Shown here piece after piece: positions 55,900 through 64,000 of a DNA stretch of 64,000 nucleotides (the first letter of the stretch is position 1; each line of letters opens with the position of its first letter). The notes beneath the pieces were generated by a model that was not told the origin of the DNA, did no database searches, and saw only the letters and a program-made list of their open reading frames with translations. The stretch spans positions 344,514-408,513 of the forward strand of contig CAJNDS010000569.1 in the NCBI GenBank assembly GCA_905221605.1, written 5' to 3'. The position numbers were made by a program, and so were the translations under genes. This stretch comes from Symbiodinium natans (Eukaryota > Sar > Dinophyceae > Suessiales > Symbiodiniaceae).

Positions 55900-58450
55900 T
55901 TTTCCTCGCACCTGTTCTCCGCCAGCCGGAAAGTCACAGCGTCGGGGGTCATCGGGGGGGAATCAGCGGCAGGGAGGCGGCTTGCGGCGACCGGCCGTTC
56001 CCAACGCCCGTCAGCGAGGAGCTCATGAAGCTCGGGGAGGGAGCTGGCGAAGGAGCGCTGCGCTGCGACTGCGAGCAGCGCAATCCAACGGGAGATCCAT
56101 GCTGCCCGTCCCGCGGGTCGTAAGTGCGCCGGGACAGTCGCAGCCCGGTGGCGCGCAAGCAGGCGGAGGAAGGTGGCTGCTTCAACGCCGAAGCGCCCCC
56201 CAACCTCAAGCCCGATCACGACAAGGCGGCAGCGCCGTGCCCGCTGCAGTTCCGGATACGTGCCTTGCCTCTTGCGCCTCGCTGCCGCGGCGATGCAGTG
56301 GCCAGGCTCGACGTCAGCCCGTGGGTGGGGTTCCCCTACACGCGTCAGCAGCGACACGAGGGTGGCATCGAGGGCGAGTTGCGCACCGTGCCACAGGGGG
56401 AACCCGTTGGCGACCACTTCATTCCGCCGGTCATCTGCGACGGGCACATCAATGTTCATGTCCGCGACACGCACATTCATCGCGACGGGGGCGCTGCCCT
56501 CACGGCAAACGCACGCGACCGCTCGTTCGAGCGGCGCGGCGCGCGCGGCGAGGACCCCCGACGTGGCGCAGGCAGCCCCCACAGCTGCAGGATCGCGGAG
56601 CGAGTGGGAGGGCCAGGCGCAGCCGCCGGAGTAGAAGGACACGGAACTGGGCACTGGGTACGCGCACTCATGGGTGGGCGAGACGGTGAAGGCGCGAGCA
56701 GAGCGAGGCCCTGCTTGCGAGAGCAGCAGCGCGCGGGACGCAGGTGGAAGGTCAGAAAGGTGCGTCTCACACGCGCGCTCATCGCACGCTCGGGCGGCTC
56801 GCCGCTGCCAGCCCTGCAGGGCATTGCCAGGGTCATCCCCTCCCTCTCGTGGGGGCGCGGCCGCGACGTCAAGGACTGTCGGCCACACAGGCGCGGCGAA
56901 ACCAAGGTAAAGGGTTAGCAGCGGCGGCAGAGGGCAGGGGGATTCTGCCATCGAGGGCACTGAGCAAGCGTTCAGCAGCCCCGGGAGCCCGAGCCTGGAT
57001 GACGGGAAAGGTGTCACACCAGGAAGCCCAGCGCGCAGCGGGACGATCTGCACATGCAGAACGCAGACTGTGTTCAGGCAGTTGCTCGGCATCGAGTTGG
57101 AGGAGCTCTGCAAGGCAACGTGCAACGGCATCAACGGCATCATCGTGGTCACGCGCGAACCCTTCCGTGAGGTGGGGCGGGAGGGCCCGGAGAAGGAAGC
57201 TAGCGCGGGGCACCGCGCAAAAATGAAGCAGCAGCCAGCTGCCTGCAAGCTGTCAGGCTGTGGGATACGGCTGAGCAACGTGTCATGCTCGGCGCGCTTG
57301 AGGCGGAGTCGCTCGCGGATGTAGGCCTCGTGGCCGAGCGGCGCGCCGAGTACCAGGAGCCCCTGCTGCGCGGGCGGGAGGGAACAGTCGCCAACCCAGA
57401 CGGGTTCCGAGACGTCGCGGGTAAGGTCAGCGATGGAACCTGCAGCGTTCCAGACGCGTGTTTTGCCAGCAGGAAGCTGGACGCGGGCGTGCTCCCTCAA
57501 GGCAGCGCTCAACGCATCCAGAAGGGGGCGGACACGCTCCGGGTTCGCGACGATGTAGATATCGTCTAGGGAGGCGAAGAGGTTCTCCGTCAAGGAGCTG
57601 GTTTTGGACCGCCACGAGCGCGGGGTGTTGCGCGAGGGCACATAGCGCCGGCATGAGCGGGTCTCCCTGTTCGCCACCTTCGCCCTGATGGACGACATGC
57701 CCAACGCCGTCCGTGTCCTGCCAGGCATACGTGCTGGGCTCGGAATAGAATTGGCACGCGTAAGGGAGCAGAGGCTGGAGGGCGGGACGCTCGAAGAGGC
57801 CACGCAACATGACCTGGCGGGCGACATGGTCGAGTGCGCCGACCGCGTCCACCGACAAGATGGTGGCGCGGGGCGCGGCCTCCGTGGCGGCGCGCAACAG
57901 GCGCGTGACAGCTTCCGTGCCAGCGGACGTGCTCAGCCCGAACTGAAAAAGGGAGGCAAGCGTCCTGTTGTGGGGCAAACTGCTGGGCCAGGACGCGTCC
58001 AACAAGGCGGCGCAGCACATCTCCGACGATCAAAGCACGCACACGGCCGTTGGGCTTACGCAAGGCAATGATGCGTCCGACCCGGACGGCAGCAAGGACC
58101 GTAGCGGGCACCTCTGCACTGGCGAGCTGCTCAACAGGGCCATGAGCAAACGGCAATCCTCCTCGTCATCCAGCATGACGCGAAGATGCTCGTTGGTAGC
58201 CCCGGACGGGCCTGCCGCAGACCCCCGCCGAGCCCACTGCAGGCATGTGACAAGGGCGTGCTGCGGAAACGGACGCGGCAGCTCCGGCTGGAAGCGCAGC
58301 ACCTCGTCACTGTGCGGGCCGTACGGTTCGGCTGGCCGCCCAGCTTGGGGGGCTGGGCTTGTTCGCCGCAAACCCGCAGTGCGGGTTGCCGGCTGTGGGC
58401 AGAAGAGTGATGAGGGCGCCGCGCCACCCTCGATGGGCTCACGTCCTGGC
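55900..58450 (-). mobile_element. Degenerate RT + restriction-like endonuclease retroelement
   Basis: Minus-strand pieces in several frames match one retroelement ORF in order: 'GSAAGPSGATNEHLRVMLDD' (near 58200); 'VGRIIALRKPNGRVRALIV' (near 58060); 'TILSVDAVGALDHVARQVML' (near 57840); 'GGEQGDPLMPAL' (about 57669); catalytic 'SLDDIYIVANP' (about 57566); 'ALPPHLTEGFARDHDDAVDA' (near 57180); then 'NIDVPVADDRRNEVVANG' and a C-terminal block with 'LALDATLV', 'KRQGTYPEL' and 'GLEVGGRFGVEAA' (56400-56170). The D...K-x-x-x-Y pattern suggests a PD-(D/E)XK endonuclease as in R2-type non-LTR elements (inference). At least three frame changes show it is dead. The palm aspartates are still there. Confidence 0.85.
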
Positions 58451-58459
58451 TACGGACGG

Positions 58460-59855
58460 TGAGCTCGGGCTATAGGCGGCCCTGGCTGGCAGCAACGCGC
58501 TGTTCTCGCACTCCACACATCCTTCCGAGCTATGAGGCACATCGCCCTCAGGCGTCGCCTACCGCTGCCATTGACCGCCCTGCATTGCGGCGGCGACGGC
58601 GCTCGCGGCTGCCAACGACAGTCGACGCGTTAGGTGACCACTCCTTCGTTGCCTGCCCGCGTACTGGCTTACTGCCGCGTCACAGTTTTGTCCTTGAGCG
58701 CGTGGCTGGCGATGGTGAAGATTAGGGGATGGGGTGTTGGTTATCATAGAATAGTGAGTCGGAGTAGGGCTGCCATGAAATCCACGTAGTTGCAAAGGCA
58801 CGTCGTCTAGAGAATCGTAGCTAGCAGCTATCCATGATGCATATAGCAGTGCACTCCGCACTTTGCACTTTGCACTTTGCCCGTTCGAGTCACGAAGACT
58901 ACGGTCCTTTCAGGACAAGGGACAACGGTGGGTGTTACGAGCTAATTAATGTGCGAGGCCGTGTCAAACTGTACAAAATCATGTCTTGTTGACGGCCATC
59001 TTGGCAGATGAGCTACATCAGACCACGAACTACATCCAGGGAACTGTGACATTACAAACTTATTCAGTGCACTCCGCGGTAGATCCAAAACCCTGAAGGA
59101 AAAAACCATCCCCCAACTCTCCAGAGAAACTTCTCGATTTTGCGTGTCTTGAGCCCCAATGCCGCGATGTCATCCTTCGCAGGGGCCATGCTATTCCTCT
59201 CAGCTCGAAAGGGTACACTTCTCGATTTGTGCACCAACACTCCTCCTCGGCTGAGGGGCCGGCCGCCCAAAGCCGCACAAATAGGCAAACTCAACTGCAC
59301 ATCACTTCCCAACCCTCCGCCCTTGACTCACTTTTCAAAGTCGGTGGCGCAGCTTCATATTCTGATGCTGGATGCATGCCGTTCTGCACAAGAGCGCCAG
59401 CAACGCCCAATGTCAACCTCACTGACACCGTCGCGTTTACTTTTGTTGAGAATGCACTTTCTGCATTTCTTTCTTGCGAAGTTATGCACGTAAGAAAAGG
59501 CCGCCTCGGCCTTGTTTCTGGCAAAAGGCCATCCGCATGCTGTTTTCCAACTCATGGGCATCTCCCATCCAGCTGCTGCCACCAAATGGAGAGTTGGATC
59601 TTTTCTGTTGTCACGGATTGAGTAAACCTGTCAAAAGTCAAGCAGGAAACTACGGCTGCGTCTTTCGATCCTTGCTGCTCGTCGACCACCTTCGAAGGCG
59701 TAGGCGGCAAGGGCAGACAGGAAGGCGAGGTGGAGTGAGGCGTCATAGGTATCGGGACATCATCTCCCATGTCCGCGCCTGGCGTCCTTGGAGCCTTTGG
59801 GGCTTTCCAACAGGAGAGCCTCGTTGTTGCAGCAAGACGGGAGCCAGAGCAGCCG
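58460..59855. other. No supported gene between mobile-element remnants
   Basis: Three tandem copies of ACTTTGC at 58858-58880. Minus-strand frames near 59300-59060 and 59520-59290 are open but unrecognised and could be remnants of the element whose recombinase fragment follows. Confidence 0.4.
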
Positions 59856-59859
59856 TTGA

Positions 59860-59996
59860 TTTGCCGGGATCTCCTCCAGCGCCTCTTCCGCGTAGATCAG
59901 CACGGTGTTTGATTTCCATCTCCCCAAAAACGCCACCTCCTGTAGAGGAAGCCCAGCCCTGACATAGATCATAGCGCCCGACCTGCGAGCAGAACC
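59860..59996 (-). mobile_element. Tyrosine recombinase C-terminal fragment (DIRS/Crypton-like)
   Basis: The minus strand reads 'SARRSGAMIYVRAGLPLQEV', then 'AFLGRWKSNTVLIYAEEAL'. This matches the end of tyrosine recombinases: the R of H-x-x-R, 'lGRWkS' and the nucleophile Tyr in 'Y-A-E-E-A'. In related elements 'GHS.RRSGA' is usual; here the His is absent ('SSGSARRSGA'). No complete element or terminal repeats were found around it, so it is a remnant. Confidence 0.65.
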
Positions 59997-60126
59997 TGAA
60001 GATTCGAATCGTCTCAATACAAAATCGTTTTGGTGATCTGGGCAGAAACAAGGCGTATCGCGTCGAAATACCAAATCGCTTTCAATATGTTGAATCGCTT
60101 TAATCTGTTGGTACTTTGCCATTAAT

Positions 60127-60275
60127 GGCCACTGGTGGCTGGTTTTGGCCATTGGTGGCCACGTGTTTGCGTGCAAGTTACAATTGCAAGTTAGCTTTGG
60201 CTCACTGTAAGCTGTTGAATGGCCACTGGTGGCTAGTTTTGGCCACTGGTGGCCACATGTTGGCATGCAATCTTA
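60127..60275 (+). repeat. Direct repeat, 94-base period, TGGCCA-rich
   Basis: About 50 bases starting 'ggccactggtggct' at 60127 recur at 60221 with few differences, so the period is 94 bases. Inside each copy 'tggccactggtggcc' forms short palindromes. It sits between the recombinase remnant and the Gag frame. Confidence 0.85.
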
Positions 60276-60480
60276 TTGCAAGAATGCTGGCATTAGTTGG
60301 CTCAACCATGTGTGGGTCGCTTGTGGGCGAAGCAACACGCCAGAGCCTTGGGAAAGCTTTGCTGTGAGCACTGCATGATCAAAATGTTGCTTGGCTAAGA
60401 AAAAGGTTTTGCTTAGAAAGCTTATCCTGGCAGGGCAACATCGAAATCCACGACTCGTCTTCGGAGGCTCGTTGCTTCTT

Positions 60481-61362
60481 TTAGCAAATGTTATAACATT
60501 GTGTTGTCTCAGCTGCCTGTGTGACATCTGTCGGAACTGCAGGCCGAGTCCGAGCCCCAATGGATGCAGCTCCCAAACCAGGCGGCGCAGACGGCCCACC
60601 ATTGGACGAAGAGGCACTGCTGCCATTGATTTTGGCCGCGACGTCCGGCCTGTAAGCGGAACTTTTTGGATTCAACCAGCGCTTTTGCGCTGTGTGTCCG
60701 GGGTTGTGGCAATGTTCACACGGCTTGTCACTGCCTTTCTTGCTCTTGTGCTTGCCCTTGCCTCCCTGAGACTTGCCGCCTGCCGCCGCGGCAGCAGCGG
60801 CCTCTTCCGAGTGATGTGCCCCAGCATTCGTGAACTTATGCTCGCCGGAACCCATCTGGTGACGAAGCAACGAAAAAGATGCCATGTAGCTGTCAAGCTC
60901 CGACAATCCAGAACAACTGAGCTCTTGGATCTTGGTGTTAGCCTCCGTGGCTAAATGCGTTGACTCATGCAAGTGCCGCTGATCAACGATGCGGACAGCC
61001 TGACGACCACAACCAAACTGTGCACGTGATTGTATCAGCTTGAGGATCTCCGGTCCTTTCTTGCCCTTCTGACACGCGGCAACCACCGCTGCGAAAACAT
61101 TCACGTCTGTTTTGTTCATGTTTACGGACAAGTTTGACGCCAAATCGCCAAAGAAAACCGCTTCATCATGCAGCTCTCTGATGTAAGCCATGGCTGCCAC
61201 TGGGTCCGGCGCTACACGCAAGATTTGACTCTTGAACGTGAAGCGCCAGCCCTCATAATCAGAACCAGTTTCTGGCAGATCTTTGATGTAGATGCGTCCT
61301 GATGTCGCATCGTCCGTCGCCATGGCACCTACAACTACGGCTGATGACCCTGTGTTGGTCAC
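60481..61362 (-). mobile_element. Copia-type Gag open frame with a damaged zinc knuckle
   Basis: An open frame of 293 codons on the minus strand, possibly starting at ATG 61323 ('MATDDATSGRIYIKDLPE') rather than 61362. It contains 'DYEGWRFTFKSQILRV', 'QFGCGRQAVRIVDQRHLHES', 'TKIQELSCSGLSELDSYMA' and a Lys/Gly-rich tail, which fits the UBN2-type Gag of Ty1/copia elements common in dinoflagellates. The knuckle reads 'CEHCHNPGHTAQKRW', where the fourth ligand Cys of C-x2-C-x4-H-x4-C is Arg. No protease, integrase or RT follows on this strand, so the element is truncated, although the Gag frame itself is intact. Confidence 0.75.
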
Positions 61363-61489
61363 AGCTCAATCAAGCACAGCTTTGACGTAGCAAGCATTTT
61401 TTCACCCGGTCACTTGAGCCAAGGCATTGCCAAGGCAAGTCTCATGCAATCATATGCAATCACTCTTGATTCACGGATGTCATGACATG

Positions 61490-61804
61490 TCAGGCATCAA
61501 ACGTGAGCCAAGTACTTAAACTGCTCACACTTAGGGTCCTCCAACTCGAACTGTCCTTCCAAGCGTAGTTGATGACGTCTTCCTCACTACCCTCTCCAGG
61601 CATTTCTAGATCTGCGTTCTGATCGTCCCATTCGTCCACTCGACCAGTGACTTCCAAACATTTCTGCTGCAGAAGTTGCAGGCTTGCGCCTTGCTGCTCT
61701 GATGAGTTCCTCAAAGCATCCAGCTCGCGATCTACCCGCTCTGACAAGCTCCTCACCGCCTGAGCAGCGGTCGTATCGCCCGCGGACTCCAAGGGGGCAT
61801 ACAC
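61490..61804 (-). CDS. Coiled-coil open frame, unknown
   Basis: From ATG 61804 the minus strand reads 'MYAPLESAGDTTAAQAVRSL', 'SERVDRELDALRNSSEQQGA' and 'SLQLLQQKCLEVTGRVDEWD', a heptad-like coiled coil with an acidic end. It is directly upstream of the Gag frame and could be part of that element or an unrelated host exon. Confidence 0.45.
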   Translation of the reverse strand: MYAPLESAGDTTAAQAVRSLSERVDRELDALRNSSEQQGASLQLLQQKCLEVTGRVDEWDDQNADLEMPGEGSEEDVINYAWKDSSSWRTLSVSSLSTWLTFDA

Positions 61805-61924
61805 AATGGTTGCACGCTCTAAATGATTTGTTGCGAGCCCAGCGAGCCAGGATGCTGTGCTGCATTTATAGTATAGTGGTCTTCCTCGTCAGCTGTGGGC
61901 TGTTTGCACCTTGACCTCTTTTCA

Positions 61925-62115
61925 TCTTCTTAGCGAATAATTCAATTAATAAAATTCACGCGTCGTTTACTACGTTCACTTCTTTCTAATTTTATTATTA
62001 ATTTGTATGGTATTTTAGCATATTATGCCGGTCGTTTCGTTCATATTATTCCGGCGTTTCGTGCATTCGTAAACTTCTTTACAAACGCCGTCATAATATT
62101 CTCTTCACTTTCCAG
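61925..62115 (+). other. AT-rich island
   Basis: About 190 bases with clearly more A/T than the surroundings (AATTCAATTAATAAAATTC, TTTTATTATTAATTTG), followed by repeated TTCGTT/GCGTTTCGT words to about 62340. No gene. It may be an insertion or an element's regulatory end. Confidence 0.6.
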
Positions 62116-62329
62116 GAGTTGACCTGTGATGGGGCCCGTCCATGAGTGCTGGAACTATAACTCCTGTAAAAGCCTGTTCACGGGGACACAATAATAGAAT
62201 TACTGAGCGGTGAGACCAAAAGGCAAGGTGTTTTAGTGCGCACAATTCTTATTATTTGGTGCGCGCATTAATGTACTTCGTTCGCTTCTCTCCTTCGTTC
62301 ACGCACTTACGTTCGTGCATTGCGTTCAG

Positions 62330-62450
62330 GCCGTTTGCGACCTCAATGCAACACGCGTCGCTGGCAGGAACATCGATGTTCATGTGAGCGAGCCTGACGT
62401 TCCGTGCAACTCTGCGGGCAGACGCAGGCGACCGCGTGCTCAAACGAAAA
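62330..62450 (-). mobile_element. Second fragment of the RT-endonuclease element
   Basis: The minus strand reads 'RNVRLAHMNIDVPASDACCI' and 'EVANGLNAMH', a diverged copy of the segment just before the endonuclease in the large element ('NIDVPVADDRRNEVVANG'). The similarity stops at the AT-rich flank on the left side. Confidence 0.7.
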
Positions 62451-62787
62451 ACACGGAAGGGCTCTGGACACCAAGACACTGGCGTCGCTCAGGCTGAGCC
62501 GGTGTCACTCAGCGGGTCGCGGCCTCGGCAACGACAGGTGCGCGGCGCCCGGGCGAGCGGCAAACGAAGCCGTCCCCCCCTACCCTGCTCTGCCCTGAGA
62601 AGGGTACAAGCCATACAGCTTAGGCTCGTTATTTCAACGCTCGCGCTTCCCAAAAGGTGACGGCAAAAACAAGCGGACAGCCCCCGCAACTTCCACTGTA
62701 AACGCAGCTGACTCAACCGCGCCTCCGAACAACCCTTAGTTGTCTGTCCACTAGCATCTCCGCCTTGCAACAACAGTTGGAAGCACT

Positions 62788-63020
62788 TTGTATGGCACGG
62801 ACACGACTTCTGGATGGCTATTCATAGTGTTGGTCCCACAGAAGGCATCAAATGGCCTATGTGGTCAGAGCTGTGGTGTCGTGGATCAAACGGTTGGGGC
62901 AGAGTTGTGTTTCAGCACGACCAAGAATCGGCTTTGCGAAACGTGGCAGAGCAAGTTCAACAGGAATCAGGACGACATGATCATGTAATGTACACATCCG
63001 CGCGTCTCCCTGTCACAGCC
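62788..63020 (+). mobile_element. Integrase (rve) fragment, frameshifted, plus strand
   Basis: Frame 1 reads 'YGTDTTSGWLFIVLVPQKAS', as at the start of a retroelement integrase core (first catalytic Asp region). Frame 2 continues 'SNGWGRVVFQHDQESALRNV' with the second Asp (H-D-x-E) and then 'YTSARLPVTA', resembling 'apRySHQs'. A frameshift near 62845 separates them. It is the only mobile remnant here on the plus strand, so it does not belong to the minus-strand Gag frame. Confidence 0.6.
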
Positions 63021-63225
63021 ATGCCAACCAAGGCGGGGTGGAAAACTGTGACCGCACACTGGCTGGAATGTTTCGCACGTCGTTGTGAGCACTGAACGGA
63101 AATCGCGGCATGCATGTAAAAGCTGTTGCTTGACAGTTGTACATGTTGTTTGTCCTTGTACATGTGTCATGAAAACCATGACGACAACATGTGGAAATTT
63201 GTAGCCTTTCAGGTTCCTGCCAAGT

Positions 63226-63266
63226 GGCTAAGGGGGTGTGCCAAGTGGATAAAGGAGTGTAGTGTC
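63226..63266 (+). repeat. Two tandem 21-base units
   Basis: 'tgccaagtggctaaggggg' is repeated with small changes as 'tgccaagtggataaaggag'. It sits at the 3' edge of the third RT-element fragment. Confidence 0.75.
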
Positions 63267-63299
63267 GTGGGCCATAGTGGGCCCATACGTCCCAGCGTT

Positions 63300-63964
63300 C
63301 GCCGCGCGCGCAGACCAACGCCGGAGCCGCCCGAGCCCGACATCGGGCGAGCAAGCGCGCGAAACGTGCGGCTTCGGAGCTCCAGCAGCCTCCGACCTCG
63401 ATAGCGCGAGCTCGAGGTAGGCGCGCGCTTTGGAGAAGCGCGCAAGTAGGAGCACCGGGCCCTCCTCGCGGCGCTGATGGCGCGCCCGGCCGCTCGAGTC
63501 GACGGCAGACACGAGCGTCGTATCGACAGCGAGCTGTGCCCCGTTCCGGAGCGGTAAACCCAGGCCACCCAGTATGCCGCGGGGGCTGCGCGCTCTGCAG
63601 ATTATAACCCAAACCGCCATGCACGGCAGGCCAGGTGGCGATGACCATGCGCGGCGCCAGTCTGCCTTGCAAAAGCCGCTCAGAAAGGACCGCAAAATTT
63701 CCGAAAGCGCCCTCGCGTCGGATCGGAAGGCAACGTGCGACGCGCATGGTTCGCCCGAGGGGGAAAGAGCGCCGGCATGATGGCGCTCATCATCATGGAA
63801 CTGCTGTCGGCGTAGAATCGGCGCGCGTGTGGCCACAGAGGCCGCAGAGACGGACGCTCAAACAGCCCCCTCAGCATGGCTCGACGGGAGACGCGGTCAA
63901 ATATCCCAGCACGGAGGAGGCATGCGACGGCTTCAGCGCGTGCATGTCCCTGCAGACGTGCTAA
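63300..63964 (-). mobile_element. Third fragment of the RT-endonuclease element, internally deleted
   Basis: From the right edge the minus strand reads 'FDRVSRRAMLRGLFERPSLR' and 'HARRFYADSS', equivalent to the RT thumb-side segment of the copy at 57.8 kb. It then jumps to 'LRNGAQLAVDTTLVSAVDS' and, in another frame, 'AIEVGGCWSSEAARFARLLA', equivalent to the C-terminal endonuclease. The catalytic palm is missing, so this copy carries a large internal deletion plus frameshifts. It continues beyond the window. Confidence 0.78.
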
Positions 63965-64000
63965 GAGCAGGCATGCTTTTTGGAGTTGGGGGGCGAACCG

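Overview
The window looks like nuclear DNA from a dinoflagellate, probably a symbiodiniacean or a relative. Genes are cut into many short exons (25-100 bases is common). Several introns start with GC or GA instead of GT. CCCTAAA telomere-type repeats are scattered inside. The mobile-element families (an RT with a restriction-like endonuclease, a copia-type Gag, a tyrosine recombinase) and a divergent TIR domain fit the same origin. Most genes below were found by translating exons by eye and checking that reading phase is kept across splice junctions. No database search was run.

Every host gene I can support lies on the minus strand, so the window reads right to left. In order of transcription: a secreted protein with a signal peptide and four Cys/GWG repeats (55.6-50.9 kb); a C-terminal SAM-domain protein (50.5-49.0 kb); unassigned exons (48.7-47.8 kb); a Pelle/RLK-type kinase joined in phase to a ZU5-like domain (47.3-45.2 kb); a TIR-domain exon (43.3-42.8 kb); unassigned exons near 40.1-40.5 kb; a DEAH-box RNA helicase with at least 17 placed exons (39.5-31.4 kb); a RING-H2 protein (28.0-27.7 kb) next to further unassigned exons; a cluster of exons of unknown function (24.8-22.3 kb); start exons near 20 kb; a TUTase/Cid1-type nucleotidyltransferase (15.8-14.5 kb); a second SAM domain (13.7-13.5 kb); a single DEAD-helicase-like exon (11.5 kb); a NADAR (YbiA-like) gene (9.7-8.6 kb); a ubiquitin-like exon (4.4 kb); and a protein kinase N-lobe running off the left edge.

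The right end (56-64 kb) is a graveyard of mobile elements: three broken pieces of one RT-endonuclease retroelement family, a tyrosine-recombinase remnant, a long copia-type Gag frame, and a frameshifted integrase on the opposite strand.

The most interesting signals are: the cysteine/GWG repeat protein and the intron inside it, which is built from satellites resembling splice signals; the kinase-ZU5 fusion beside TIR and SAM genes; and introns flanked by near-perfect short direct repeats (AGGC...), as expected if introns were inserted as mobile units.
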